DNA of 12,343 bases from an uncultured Clostridia bacterium (GTDB taxonomy: Bacteria; Bacillota; Clostridia; Oscillospirales; Ruminococcaceae): positions 1 to 12,343 of the forward strand of contig CANRHA010000032.1 in the NCBI GenBank assembly GCA_947630315.1, in the 5' to 3' direction. The position numbers were made by a program, and so were the translations under genes. The notes under the pieces are model-generated. The model made no database searches. It saw nothing but the letters and a program-made list of their open reading frames with translations, and was not told the DNA's origin. Positions 1 to 7,383 of the stretch are shown here, piece after piece; within the stretch, counting starts at the first letter, position 1; every line of letters starts with the position of its first letter.

Positions 1-726
1 CATCTGTACGTTTACGGCAGTGCCCCAGCTGTACGGAATGTCGTGATCCATGCGGTATACGTTCGCTCTCGGGTTATCCCATGAGCGGAAAACAGCCTTG
101 ATGGCTTCAAAGAGCTGCTCCTTCGGGTCGTTCGGGAAGTCCTTGCCGAGCTGCTTTTTGTACTCGGCCTTGAACTGGTCGGCGAGCTTGTGAAGATCGT
201 CGGCGTCAAGCTCAACGTCCTGAGTTACGCCCTTTTCTTCCTTCATCTGGTCGATCAGCTTTTCAAAGTACTTCTTGCCGACTTCCATAACAACGTCGGA
301 GAACATCTGGATAAATCTGCGGTAGCAGTCCCACGCCCAGCGGGGGTTGTTCGATTTTGCGGCGATAACGTTTACAACGTCTTCGTTGAGTCCGAGGTTG
401 AGGATGGTGTCCATCATACCCGGCATTGAAGCGCGGGCGCCCGAACGCACCGAAACCAAAAGCGGGTTCTCTTTGTCGCCGAATTTCTTGCCGGTAATGG
501 TCTCCATCTTTTCAATGTATTCCATTATTTCGGCCATAATATCCGGGTTGATCTGGCGGCCGTCCTCATAATACTGGGTGCAGGCTTCGGTCGAAATTGT
601 GAAGCCCTGAGGAACAGGCAGACCGATGTTGGTCATTTCTGCGAGGTTAGCGCCCTTTCCGCCTAAAAGCTCACGCATCTGCGCGTTGCCTTCGGTGAAA
701 AGGTAACAATACTTCTTTTTGCTCAT
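1..726 (-). CDS. ppdK: Pyruvate, phosphate dikinase, N-terminal part (cut by window edge)
   Basis: PPDK interconverts pyruvate + ATP + Pi and PEP + AMP + PPi in the cytoplasm; many anaerobes use it as a glycolytic or gluconeogenic step. Only the first 242 codons are present, against about 870-900 residues in the family, and the frame is open to base 1. The N-terminal ATP-grasp (nucleotide-binding) domain is clear: GGKGANLAEM at residues 22-31, the VPQGFTIS segment at 38-45, and the hallmark VRSGARASMPGMMDT at about 93-107, with R94 in the position of a nucleotide-contacting arginine. The phosphohistidine and PEP-binding domains lie beyond the window. The ATG at 724-726 follows a GGAGG (737-741, minus strand) at 10 nt and gives the usual family N-terminus. 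The gene has its own promoter and diverges from glmU. Identification is essentially certain; the partial state is only the window edge. Confidence 0.97.
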   Translation of the reverse strand, partial: MSKKKYCYLFTEGNAQMRELLGGKGANLAEMTNIGLPVPQGFTISTEACTQYYEDGRQINPDIMAEIMEYIEKMETITGKKFGDKENPLLVSVRSGARASMPGMMDTILNLGLNEDVVNVIAAKSNNPRWAWDCYRRFIQMFSDVVMEVGKKYFEKLIDQMKEEKGVTQDVELDADDLHKLADQFKAEYKKQLGKDFPNDPKEQLFEAIKAVFRSWDNPRANVYRMDHDIPYSWGTAVNVQM

Positions 727-802
727 TGATTTTATACCTCCATTGTCTATTTTCCGGCTCTGCCCCCGAGCAATATATTCAGGCAGAATCGGAGTTGATA
801 TC

Positions 803-831
803 ATTATATCAGAAAACTGACCGTTTTTCTA
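803..831 (-). promoter_or_regulatory. Promoter of ppdK (extended -10)
   Basis: Read on the minus strand, TATAAT lies at 808-803, preceded by TGA (an extended -10 TGn), with a 4/6 -35 match TAGAAA at 831-826 and a 17-bp spacer. It sits about 80 bp upstream of the ppdK ATG, leaving a leader of about 70 nt. Assignment is by consensus only. Confidence 0.65.
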
Positions 832-857
832 TAGTCTTTTGAGATTTTTTGGCTGAA

Positions 858-896
858 AAAATTGCCAAATTACATCAGCTAAAATTGTGCAATTTT
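858..896. promoter_or_regulatory. Palindrome and half-repeat in the ppdK/glmU divergent spacer
   Basis: AAAATTG-TG-CAATTTT (881-896) is a perfect 7-bp inverted repeat around a 2-bp centre. A degenerate relative, AAAATTG-c-CAAATT, lies at 858-871, with its left half starting 23 bp before the left half of the main site. Both lie between the two outward-facing -35 boxes (826-831 and 922-927), a normal place for an operator controlling one or both genes. The regulator is not identifiable; the A/T-rich composition could produce such symmetry by chance. Confidence 0.35.
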
Positions 897-921
897 GTAC
901 ATCGGCCGGATTATATTACGC

Positions 922-950
922 TTGAAACCTTGAAAAATTTATTGTATAAT
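922..950 (+). promoter_or_regulatory. Promoter of the glmU-pth-mfd operon
   Basis: TTGAAA (922-927), a 17-bp spacer and a perfect TATAAT (945-950) make a near-consensus sigma-A promoter. It is 42 bp before the glmU ATG and is the only good plus-strand promoter seen ahead of glmU; pth and mfd probably depend on it. Confidence 0.8.
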
Positions 951-992
951 AGATTTCAGCCGAAAAATAACTCTTTGAAATGAGGTAATATA

Positions 993-2393
993 ATGACGAA
1001 CGCCGTTATTTTAGCCGGAGGACAGGGCAAGCGCCTTATGTCCGACAAGCCCAAGACACTTACCGAAATACTCGGCAAGCCGATAATAGACTGGATACTC
1101 TCCGCCTTCGACGACGCGGACATAAAGAACATCTGCGTTGTTACAGGCTACGCCCATGAAGCCCTCGAAGCCCACCTTGACGGAAGATGCGAAACGGTCT
1201 TCCAATCGGAACGCCTCGGAACCGGCCACGCAGTTATGACCGCGGCGGACTTTTTAAAGCGCAATCAGGGCGGAGATACGATAATCTTCAACGGCGACGC
1301 GCCCTTTGTTGACGCAAAAACCCTCCGTAAATCATTGGAATATCACAGAAAAAACGCCGCGGCTGTGACCGTTATAACCGCCGAGGTAGACGATCCCAAG
1401 GGCTACGGAAGGATAATTAGAGACAAAAGCACCGGCGCTCTTACCGCCATTCGGGAACAAAAAGACTGCGATCCCGATGAGGCGGCGGTAAAAGAGATAA
1501 ACTCGGGCTGCTTCTGGTTCAACACCGCCGCGCTCCTTGACGTCCTCCCCCGCCTCACCAGAAACAATTCTCAGGGCGAATACTACATCACCGACGCCGT
1601 GGAGATCCTCATAAACGGCGGCAAAACCGCGTGCGCCTACACCGCCGAGGACAGCGACATCGTTCTCTCGGCAAACGACCGCAGAGGTATGCTCGAACTC
1701 AACGAGACAGCAAGAATGAGGGTGATAGACAGGCTCCTCGACAGCGGCGTTGAGATGGTCTGCCTCGACGGGGTGATAATTTCGCCCGACGCGGAAATAG
1801 CCCCCGGCGCAAAAATTATGCCCGGCACAGAAATTTACGGCGGCTGCAAAATTGCCGAGGGCGCGGTGATCGGCCCGAACAGCCGGCTTAAGGATACGAC
1901 CGTAGGCAGGCGTACAACGATGAACCGGGTAGTTTCAAACGGGGCCGCCGTAGGCTCCGACTGCAACATTGGCCCGTTCGTCCAGCTCAGGCCCGGAACG
2001 GTCATCAGGGATTTTGCCCATGTGGGCGACTTTGTGGAGATCAAAAACTCGGTCATCGGCGAGGGAACTTCGGTCTCGCACTTCAACTACGTCGGCGATT
2101 CGGACGTCGGAAAGAACGTGAACTTCGGCTGCGGCTCTCTCACGGCAAACTACGACGGCACCTCGAAATTCCGCACCGAAATAGGCGACAACGCCTTTAT
2201 AGGCTGCAACACCAACCTCGTCGCGCCGGTAAAAGTCGGCGACGCGGCCTACACCGCCGCAGGCTCGACCATAACTAAGGACGTTCCCGACAAGGCGCTC
2301 GGAATTGCCCGAAACAGGCAGGAAAACAAGGAAAACTTCGCGGAAAAGAAGCTTTCAAGACACCTTGAAAAGGGAAAACGCTTTACAGATTGA
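993..2393 (+). CDS. glmU: Bifunctional GlcN-1-P acetyltransferase / GlcNAc-1-P uridylyltransferase
   Basis: GlmU acetylates glucosamine-1-phosphate with acetyl-CoA, then couples the product to UTP, giving UDP-GlcNAc for peptidoglycan and other envelope polymers. It is normally a cytosolic trimer. The 466-residue protein has the full two-domain plan. The uridylyltransferase domain (about 1-230) has the LAGGQGKRL loop at 7-15 with R14 and K21 (usual form LAAGxGTRM), GTGHA and NGDAP. The left-handed beta-helix domain (about 250-450) carries the acetyltransferase residues at exactly the E. coli numbers: R333, K351, H363, Y366, N377, K392, R440. The start has TGAGGT (981-986) 6 nt upstream. In many Firmicutes the next gene is prs; here it is pth, 82 bp on. 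The A-to-G and T-to-K changes in the nucleotide loop are mild deviations. Function is confident. Confidence 0.98.
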   Translation: MTNAVILAGGQGKRLMSDKPKTLTEILGKPIIDWILSAFDDADIKNICVVTGYAHEALEAHLDGRCETVFQSERLGTGHAVMTAADFLKRNQGGDTIIFNGDAPFVDAKTLRKSLEYHRKNAAAVTVITAEVDDPKGYGRIIRDKSTGALTAIREQKDCDPDEAAVKEINSGCFWFNTAALLDVLPRLTRNNSQGEYYITDAVEILINGGKTACAYTAEDSDIVLSANDRRGMLELNETARMRVIDRLLDSGVEMVCLDGVIISPDAEIAPGAKIMPGTEIYGGCKIAEGAVIGPNSRLKDTTVGRRTTMNRVVSNGAAVGSDCNIGPFVQLRPGTVIRDFAHVGDFVEIKNSVIGEGTSVSHFNYVGDSDVGKNVNFGCGSLTANYDGTSKFRTEIGDNAFIGCNTNLVAPVKVGDAAYTAAGSTITKDVPDKALGIARNRQENKENFAEKKLSRHLEKGKRFTD

Positions 2394-2421
2394 TTTTGAA
2401 ATTTTTGTTGATATCTCTGCT

Positions 2422-2449
2422 CCCCCTGCCGCGCTGCCGGTCAAGGGGG
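2422..2449 (+). other. Small G/C hairpin between glmU and pth
   Basis: CCCCCT (2422-2427) pairs with AGGGGG (2444-2449) across a 16-nt loop, 29 bp after the glmU stop. No T-run follows, so a full terminator is unlikely. It could attenuate transcription, protect a processed mRNA end, or mark where prs has been lost. Weak call. Confidence 0.25.
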
Positions 2450-2475
2450 CGGAAGCATGAATTTGGGAGGATAAA

Positions 2476-3084
2476 ATGGGCATATTTTCCAGAAAAAAAG
2501 TAGCGGAACCCTCCGGGCCGGTGGAATGGCTGATAGTCGGGCTCGGCAACCCGGGGGCAAAATATCTTTACACGCGGCACAATTCGGGCTGGCTGACGAT
2601 CGACAATATCGCGTCTAAGTACAACGCCGAGGTAAAGCGTGCAAAGTTCAAATCGATGACAGGAACGGCGGAGATCTCGGGGAAAAAATGCCTGCTGATG
2701 AAGCCGACAACAATGATGAACAACTCGGGCGAGGCGGTCGTTGAGGCGATGAATTTTTACAAGATCCCGTTAAGCAGGATAATAGTTATTTCGGACGACG
2801 TGAGCCTCGACATCGGGCGGATGAGAATACGCAAAAAAGGCTCAGACGGCGGCCAGAAGGGCCTGAGATCGATAATAACGCTGACCGGCTCAGACGAATT
2901 TTCACGGATAAAAATAGGCGTAGGGGCAAAGCCTCACCCAGATTATGACATGGCCGCATGGGTGCTCTCGGAGTTCACCGAAAAGGAAAAGCCCGAGGTG
3001 TTCGATACGTTTTGCAGGGCGGCCGAGGCGGTAGCCCTGATGGTCGACGGCAGAACCGATGAGGCGATGAACAAGTTTAACTGA
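2476..3084 (+). CDS. pth: Peptidyl-tRNA hydrolase
   Basis: Pth cleaves the ester bond of peptidyl-tRNAs released from stalled ribosomes, recycling tRNA. The 202-residue protein has the family motifs: GLGNPG at 22-27 (N25), TRHN at 33-36 (catalytic H35), PTTMMNNSG at 77-85 (N82) and the acidic residue D107. The loop that is GGHNG in E. coli (H113, N114) reads GGQKG here, giving Q127 and K128; N114 helps bind the tRNA substrate in E. coli, so this is a real difference at the active-site rim. About 16 extra residues precede the usual start, beginning MGIFSRKK. The ATG is firm because GGGAGG (2465-2470) sits 5 nt upstream; the next in-frame ATG is at residue 61, inside the conserved domain. It is co-oriented between glmU and mfd, an old Firmicute pairing. 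Confidence 0.95.
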   Translation: MGIFSRKKVAEPSGPVEWLIVGLGNPGAKYLYTRHNSGWLTIDNIASKYNAEVKRAKFKSMTGTAEISGKKCLLMKPTTMMNNSGEAVVEAMNFYKIPLSRIIVISDDVSLDIGRMRIRKKGSDGGQKGLRSIITLTGSDEFSRIKIGVGAKPHPDYDMAAWVLSEFTEKEKPEVFDTFCRAAEAVALMVDGRTDEAMNKFN

Positions 3085-3118
3085 TCCTCGGATTTTATAT
3101 ACAGATAGCAGGTAATAT

Positions 3119-6100
3119 ATGGAAAAGATTTATCTACAGGCGGCGGAGCGGTTGAGCTTTTACACCGAGCTGCGCGAAGCCCTGAACAAAAACCGCACCC
3201 CGGCTTCGGTCACGGGGCTTTCGGCGGTCCACAAGGCTTACCTTGCGGCGGTTTTGGCTCAGAACGACAAGATTTTAATGATCTGCCCCGACGAGGCCGC
3301 CGCCCTTAAAACCGTTTCGGACATAAACGTTATAGCCGGCGATGGCGCAGCCGTCCTATACCCTGTAAAGGATTTTTCCTTTGCAAATATCGAGACCGCC
3401 TCGCCGGAATACGAACACCGCAGAATTGCCGCGCTCTACCGCATAGAACATGGTTTATCGCGGGTTTTGGTGACTTCCTCAGAGGCCGCTATGCAGTCTG
3501 CGATGCCGCCTGACAAGCTTAATGACTTTACACTTGACTTCAAAGTCGGCGAGGCGCTCGACACTATGGAACTCGCCGAGCTGCTTACCGAGATGGGGTA
3601 TGTAAGGGCTTCACAGACCGAGGGCAGAGGACAGTTTTCGGTGCGCGGGTCGATAATAGACATCTTCCCCGTGAGCGAGGACTTGCCCTACCGGATCGAA
3701 CTCTGGGGCGACGACATCGACACCATCTCCTTCTTCGACATCGAGACCCAGCGGCGGCTCGACACCGTTAAAACCCTCTCGGTGACGCCCGCCCGGGAGC
3801 TACTAATTCAGCCGGAGGAGCTTGCCGGCATCATAGAGGGAATGATCTCAAACCTTGGCGGCAAACACGCCGAGGCGGTGAAAAAGAACCTCTATTCCGA
3901 CCTTGACGCGGTAAAAAGCGGGGTCGGGCTTTCAAGCTACGACAAATACTACCGCCAGATCTGCGGGGAAATTTACTCGGTTTTTGACTATTTCTCGGAC
4001 GACGGCGTATGCATAATTTCCGAACTTGCTGGCTGCCTTGAACACGCTAAAGCCTTTTCGGCGCAGCTTCAGGAGGACATAAAACTTCTCTACGAGGACG
4101 GAATACTCTACAAGGAGACGAACGGATTCTACTCGGAGTTTTCCGACGTTTTAAGCCGTGCGGAGAAGATGAAACTTATTTATGCGGATATCTTCCTGCG
4201 CGGGTCCGACGTTAGACTAAAAAGCCTGATAGCCGCCGAGGCGTTTCAGTCCTCGGGCTGGAGCGGCGAGGGCGCGCCGCTGTATGAGGAGCTTCATTCC
4301 TACACCGAGCGCGGCTATTGCGTTATCGTTCTTTCGGGAAGCGAAAAGGCGCGGGATATTCTCAGGGAGGATATAATCTCGGAGGGATTCAAGTGCCAGA
4401 ACCTTGGGGCAGAATCGCAGTTTGCCCCGGGAATGGTGTATGTCGGCTGCGACAGCCTCACCGGCGGGTTTGAATTTCCGGCGGCGAAGTTCGCCCTTAT
4501 TACAAGGATAAAGGCCGCGGCGTCAAAAAAGAGAACGTCAAAAAAGCCGCAGAACTCAAAAAGAATAAACTCGGTCAGCGACATTTCCCCCGGAGATCTC
4601 GTCGTCCACACCCTTCACGGCATAGGCCGGTTCGGAGGAATATCAAACATAGAGACAAACGGCGTTAGCAAGGACTATATCACGATAAAATACGCCGGCT
4701 CGGACGTTCTGTACGTTCCGGTCACTCAGCTTGACACGGTTTCAAAGTACATAGCCCCAGGCGATGAGGACGCGGTAAAGCTTTCAAAACTCGGCACGCA
4801 GGAATGGACAAAGACCCGCGCGCGCATCAAAAAAGCCTGCAAGGACATGGCCGACGAGCTTATCGCCCTTTACGCAAAAAGACAGCTCGCAAAGGGGCAT
4901 CAGTTCTCGGCGGATAACGACTGGCAGGCGGAATTTGAGGAGCGCTTCGAGTATGAGGAGACCTCGGATCAGCTGCGCTCAATAGACGAGATCAAGGCCG
5001 ATATGATGAAGCCGATACCGATGGATAGGCTGCTTTGCGGCGACGTAGGGTTCGGAAAGACGGAAGTTGCGCTCAGGGCCGCGATGAAATGCATTCTCGA
5101 TTCAAAACAGTGCGCGATCATGGTCCCCACAACGGTTTTGGCATGGCAGCACTACCAGACCGCCCTCAGAAGATTTTCACACTTCCCGATAACTATAGAG
5201 CTTCTTTCAAGGTTCAGGACGCCCAAGCAGCAGAAAGAGGCGGTTGAAAAGCTCAAACGCGGCGAGATAGACCTCGTTATAGGCACGCACAGGCTTGTCC
5301 AGAACGACGTAAAATTCAAGGACCTCGGCCTGCTGATAATAGACGAGGAACAGCGCTTCGGCGTAGCTCATAAGGAAAAGCTTAAGGAGCAGTACCCGGC
5401 GGTGGATATACTCACCCTCTCGGCAACGCCTATACCCCGCACCCTGAACATGGCGATGTCGGGCATAAGGGATATGTCGGTGATCGAGGAGCCGCCGCAG
5501 GACCGCTACCCTGTTCAGACCTATGTTTTAGAGCATCAGCAGGGGGTAATAATCCAGGCCGTACAAAAGGAACTCAGGCGCGGCGGACAGGTATACTATA
5601 TCCACAACAGGATCGAAACGCTTGAAATGTGCGCGTACAGGCTTCAGCAGCAGCTTCCCGACGCGAGAATAGGCATAGCCCACGGCCAGATGGAGGAGGA
5701 ACAGCTTTCAGACATATGGCGGCAGCTTATAGACGGCGAGATAGATATTTTAGTCTGCACGACGATCATCGAAACCGGCGTAGACGTTCCGAACGTAAAC
5801 ACGCTTATAATCGAGGATTCCGACCGCTTCGGGCTGTCGCAGCTCTATCAGCTCAGGGGGCGCGTAGGGCGTTCAAACCGCAGGGCGTACGCGTACTTTA
5901 CATTCAGGCGAGGCAGGGTCCTGACAGAGATCGCGGCCAAGAGGCTTGAAGCGATACGCGAGCTTACGCAGTTCGGCTCGGGGTTCAAAATCGCCATGCG
6001 CGACCTTGAAATACGCGGAGTAGGGTCGATCCTGTCGGCAAAACAGCACGGACACATGGAGGCAGTGGGGTATGACATGTACCTCAGGCTCCTGACCGAG

Positions 6101-6592
6101 GCGATAGCCGAACAAAAGGGCGAAGCCCCGCCCAAGGCTCCCGAGGATTGCCTTGTCGACGTATCAATAAACGCGTTTATCCCGGAGGATTACATCGAGG
6201 ACCTTTCGCTCAGAATAGACGCCTACCGCAGGATAGCTCAGATAGTATCTACAGAGGATTCGGAAGACGTTATAGATGAGCTTATAGACCGCTTCGGCGA
6301 GCCGCCTAAATCGGTGACGGGGCTTATTGACGTCGCGCTGTTAAGGAACATGGCCTCGGCAAACGGCATAAGGGAGATATCCCAAAAGGGAGATTGGATA
6401 TACTTTTATATCCGCGAGGCAAATATACCCGGGATAATGGCGGTAACAAAGCAGTTCAAGGGCAGAGTAAAGGTCGACGGCACCGAAAACGGCTTCATAA
6501 GCATAAAGCTTGCCAAGGGCGAGGAGCCTATAAGGCTGATGAAGGCGGTGCTTAAGATCATAGACGGAAGGACCGCCCCGGCGGGAGAATGA
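3119..6592 (+). CDS. mfd: Transcription-repair coupling factor
   Basis: Mfd is an ATP-driven DNA translocase that pushes stalled RNA polymerase off a lesion and recruits UvrA for nucleotide excision repair. The length of 1157 residues matches the family (E. coli 1148). Order of parts: UvrB-like N-terminal module (diagnostic GRGQFSVRGSIIDIFP at 169-184); CarD-like RNA-polymerase interaction domain from about 490 (DLVVHTLHGIGRF at 493-505); SF2 helicase lobes with Walker A GDVGFGKT at 641-648, DEEQ at 742-745, SATPIPRTL from 768, TETGVDVPN from 884 and QLRGRVGR at 911-918; then the TRCF C-terminal domain from about 1009, which usually masks UvrA binding. No frameshift or missing motif. It starts 34 bp after pth behind a weak AGG, so it is probably expressed from the upstream operon. 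The spoVT or prsA-type genes that often follow in Bacilli and Clostridia are absent; repeat DNA follows instead. Confidence 0.99.
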   Translation: MEKIYLQAAERLSFYTELREALNKNRTPASVTGLSAVHKAYLAAVLAQNDKILMICPDEAAALKTVSDINVIAGDGAAVLYPVKDFSFANIETASPEYEHRRIAALYRIEHGLSRVLVTSSEAAMQSAMPPDKLNDFTLDFKVGEALDTMELAELLTEMGYVRASQTEGRGQFSVRGSIIDIFPVSEDLPYRIELWGDDIDTISFFDIETQRRLDTVKTLSVTPARELLIQPEELAGIIEGMISNLGGKHAEAVKKNLYSDLDAVKSGVGLSSYDKYYRQICGEIYSVFDYFSDDGVCIISELAGCLEHAKAFSAQLQEDIKLLYEDGILYKETNGFYSEFSDVLSRAEKMKLIYADIFLRGSDVRLKSLIAAEAFQSSGWSGEGAPLYEELHSYTERGYCVIVLSGSEKARDILREDIISEGFKCQNLGAESQFAPGMVYVGCDSLTGGFEFPAAKFALITRIKAAASKKRTSKKPQNSKRINSVSDISPGDLVVHTLHGIGRFGGISNIETNGVSKDYITIKYAGSDVLYVPVTQLDTVSKYIAPGDEDAVKLSKLGTQEWTKTRARIKKACKDMADELIALYAKRQLAKGHQFSADNDWQAEFEERFEYEETSDQLRSIDEIKADMMKPIPMDRLLCGDVGFGKTEVALRAAMKCILDSKQCAIMVPTTVLAWQHYQTALRRFSHFPITIELLSRFRTPKQQKEAVEKLKRGEIDLVIGTHRLVQNDVKFKDLGLLIIDEEQRFGVAHKEKLKEQYPAVDILTLSATPIPRTLNMAMSGIRDMSVIEEPPQDRYPVQTYVLEHQQGVIIQAVQKELRRGGQVYYIHNRIETLEMCAYRLQQQLPDARIGIAHGQMEEEQLSDIWRQLIDGEIDILVCTTIIETGVDVPNVNTLIIEDSDRFGLSQLYQLRGRVGRSNRRAYAYFTFRRGRVLTEIAAKRLEAIRELTQFGSGFKIAMRDLEIRGVGSILSAKQHGHMEAVGYDMYLRLLTEAIAEQKGEAPPKAPEDCLVDVSINAFIPEDYIEDLSLRIDAYRRIAQIVSTEDSEDVIDELIDRFGEPPKSVTGLIDVALLRNMASANGIREISQKGDWIYFYIREANIPGIMAVTKQFKGRVKVDGTENGFISIKLAKGEEPIRLMKAVLKIIDGRTAPAGE

Positions 6593-6717
6593 AAAAACGG
6601 GAGCTTTAAGCCTCACTGAGATAGGAAAACAAGTGTGCCATAGGGCGCTGCGAGGCGCCGAAAGTCTCTGCCACCGTTGCCGCAACCTCCTGCTGTGCGC
6701 TGACCTTTGTCCACCCG

Positions 6718-6752
6718 CATCTGATTTCTGATATCTGACATCTGTTCTCTGA
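6718..6752. repeat. Five in-phase 7-bp repeats before cloverleaf copy 1
   Basis: Consensus NNTCTGA on the plus strand (CATCTGA, TTTCTGA, TATCTGA, CATCTGT, TCTCTGA); on the minus strand this is TCAGANN. Five uninterrupted units end 5 nt before the cloverleaf stem. Array C of copy 2 lies in the corresponding position. Confidence 0.8.
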
Positions 6753-6757
6753 CAAGG

Positions 6758-6852
6758 GCCCCGGGCGAAGCCCCGGCGGCCGGAGGCCGCCGCAGCGGCA
6801 GCTTTGCTGCCGCTGGCCCCGCGCTCCGCGCGGGGCGGGCTTCGCCCGGGGC
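6758..6852. repeat. Cloverleaf-forming palindrome, copy 1
   Basis: A perfect 16-bp outer stem (6758-6773 with 6837-6852) encloses three consecutive perfect hairpins: a 7-bp stem with GGA loop (6775-6791), a 10-bp stem with TTT loop (6793-6815) and a 9-bp stem with TCC loop (6816-6836). Only C6774 and G6792 are unpaired outside the loops. The layout is a four-way junction available to DNA (cruciform or single strand) or RNA of either strand. There is no T-tract on either side, so it is not a standard terminator. A further 5-bp hairpin (GCGGC/GCCGC, 6854-6868) follows directly. Confidence 0.9.
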
Positions 6853-6878
6853 TGCGGCAATCCGCCGCGGAAAGTAAG

Positions 6879-6904
6879 AGCCGCCAACGTGGAAGATGGC
6901 GGCT
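6879..6904 (-). terminator. Possible terminator of the rpiB operon (bidirectional)
   Basis: AGCCGCCA (6879-6886) pairs perfectly with TGGCGGCT (6897-6904) around a 10-nt loop, 42 bp past the rpiB stop. On the minus strand a loosely T-rich tail (TCTTACTTTCC) follows; on the plus strand only TTATGT. It lies between convergent genes, where a shared terminator is expected. Weak tails limit confidence. Confidence 0.4.
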
Positions 6905-6945
6905 TTATGTCAGGTTATGCAGGCTTGTTTTCTTGTTGCAGGGGG

Positions 6946-7383
6946 TTATTTATTTTCCAGCGCGGTTATCTTATCTACCCTGCGCTGATGGCGGCCGCCC
7001 TCGAACTCGGTGTCCAAAAACAGATCGACAAGCTCACAGGCAAGCCCCGGGCCTACTACCCTTCCGCCCATGCAGATGACGTTGGCGTCGTTATGAAGGC
7101 GGGTGTACTTTGCAGAAAAAGCGTCGGAACAGCAGCAGGCGCGAATGCCCTTTATCTTATTTGCAGATATAGATATGCCTACGCCGGTGCCGCAGAGCAG
7201 AACGGCCTTTTCAAGCTTGCCCGAAACTACGTCGCGGCAGACCTTTTCGGCCATGTCGGGGTAATCGATCTTTTCGCCGGGGTCTATGCCGTAATCGGTA
7301 AATTCAATGCCGCGCTCGGCAAGGTGTTCGCAGATCGCCTGCTTAAGCTCGACTGCGGCGTGGTCGTTTCCTATTCCTATCAT
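6946..7383 (-). CDS. rpiB: Ribose-5-phosphate isomerase B
   Basis: RpiB interconverts ribulose-5-phosphate and ribose-5-phosphate in the non-oxidative pentose phosphate pathway, feeding PRPP and nucleotide synthesis. The 145-residue protein is of normal family length. Visible motifs are GNDHA at 5-9 (usual SDHAG), YPD at 41-43, CGTGVG at 64-69 containing the catalytic-base cysteine C64, the LHNDAN stretch with H97, and the C-terminal FEGGRHQRRV signature. It is the last gene of the minus-strand operon. Its ATG overlaps the stop of the DUF402 gene in ATGA, and its AAAGGAG ribosome site, 7 nt upstream, lies within the last DUF402 codons, so translation is probably coupled. Some RpiB-family proteins (LacAB) act on galactose-6-phosphate, but here there is one complete subunit and no lac neighbours. 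Confidence 0.97.
   Translation of the reverse strand: MIGIGNDHAAVELKQAICEHLAERGIEFTDYGIDPGEKIDYPDMAEKVCRDVVSGKLEKAVLLCGTGVGISISANKIKGIRACCCSDAFSAKYTRLHNDANVICMGGRVVGPGLACELVDLFLDTEFEGGRHQRRVDKITALENK

Larger units (their letters stand above)
6643..6852 (+). repeat. Dispersed repeat, copy 1
   Basis: This copy fills most of the 353-bp gap between convergent mfd and rpiB, and aligns with copy 2 at 10620-10848. Both start near GGGC-TG-GAG-CGCCGAAA, continue through a pyrimidine-rich stretch (shared CTCTG, TTGCCGC, CACCTTTGTC-type blocks), then five heptads, then the cloverleaf block. Copy 2 has 19 extra nt between duplicated TGCCGC hexamers, so one copy has suffered a slippage-type insertion or deletion. 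No plausible coding sequence lies inside; the long open frames here are by-products of G+C-rich palindromes. The 50 bp between mfd and this copy (6593-6642) show nothing recognisable. Confidence 0.85.

Noticed and set aside
2422..2449. Terminator between glmU and pth
   Set aside because: The stem is only 6 bp with a 16-nt loop and no T-run; kept only as a weak hairpin.
6758..6852. Cloverleaf as a tRNA gene
   Set aside because: Stem lengths, 3-nt loops and lack of any anticodon-loop, T-loop or CCA features exclude a tRNA.
6758..6852. Cloverleaf as the rho-independent terminator of mfd
   Set aside because: No T-tract follows on either strand, and the other copy lies between divergent genes, where no terminator is needed.
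6606..6887. Minus-strand open frame of 93 codons with a counterpart in the second repeat copy (10607-10951), sharing an Arg/Pro/Gly-rich stretch
   Set aside because: The shared stretch is simply the translation of the cloverleaf palindrome; there is no ribosome site, and the rest of each frame is unrelated low-complexity sequence.
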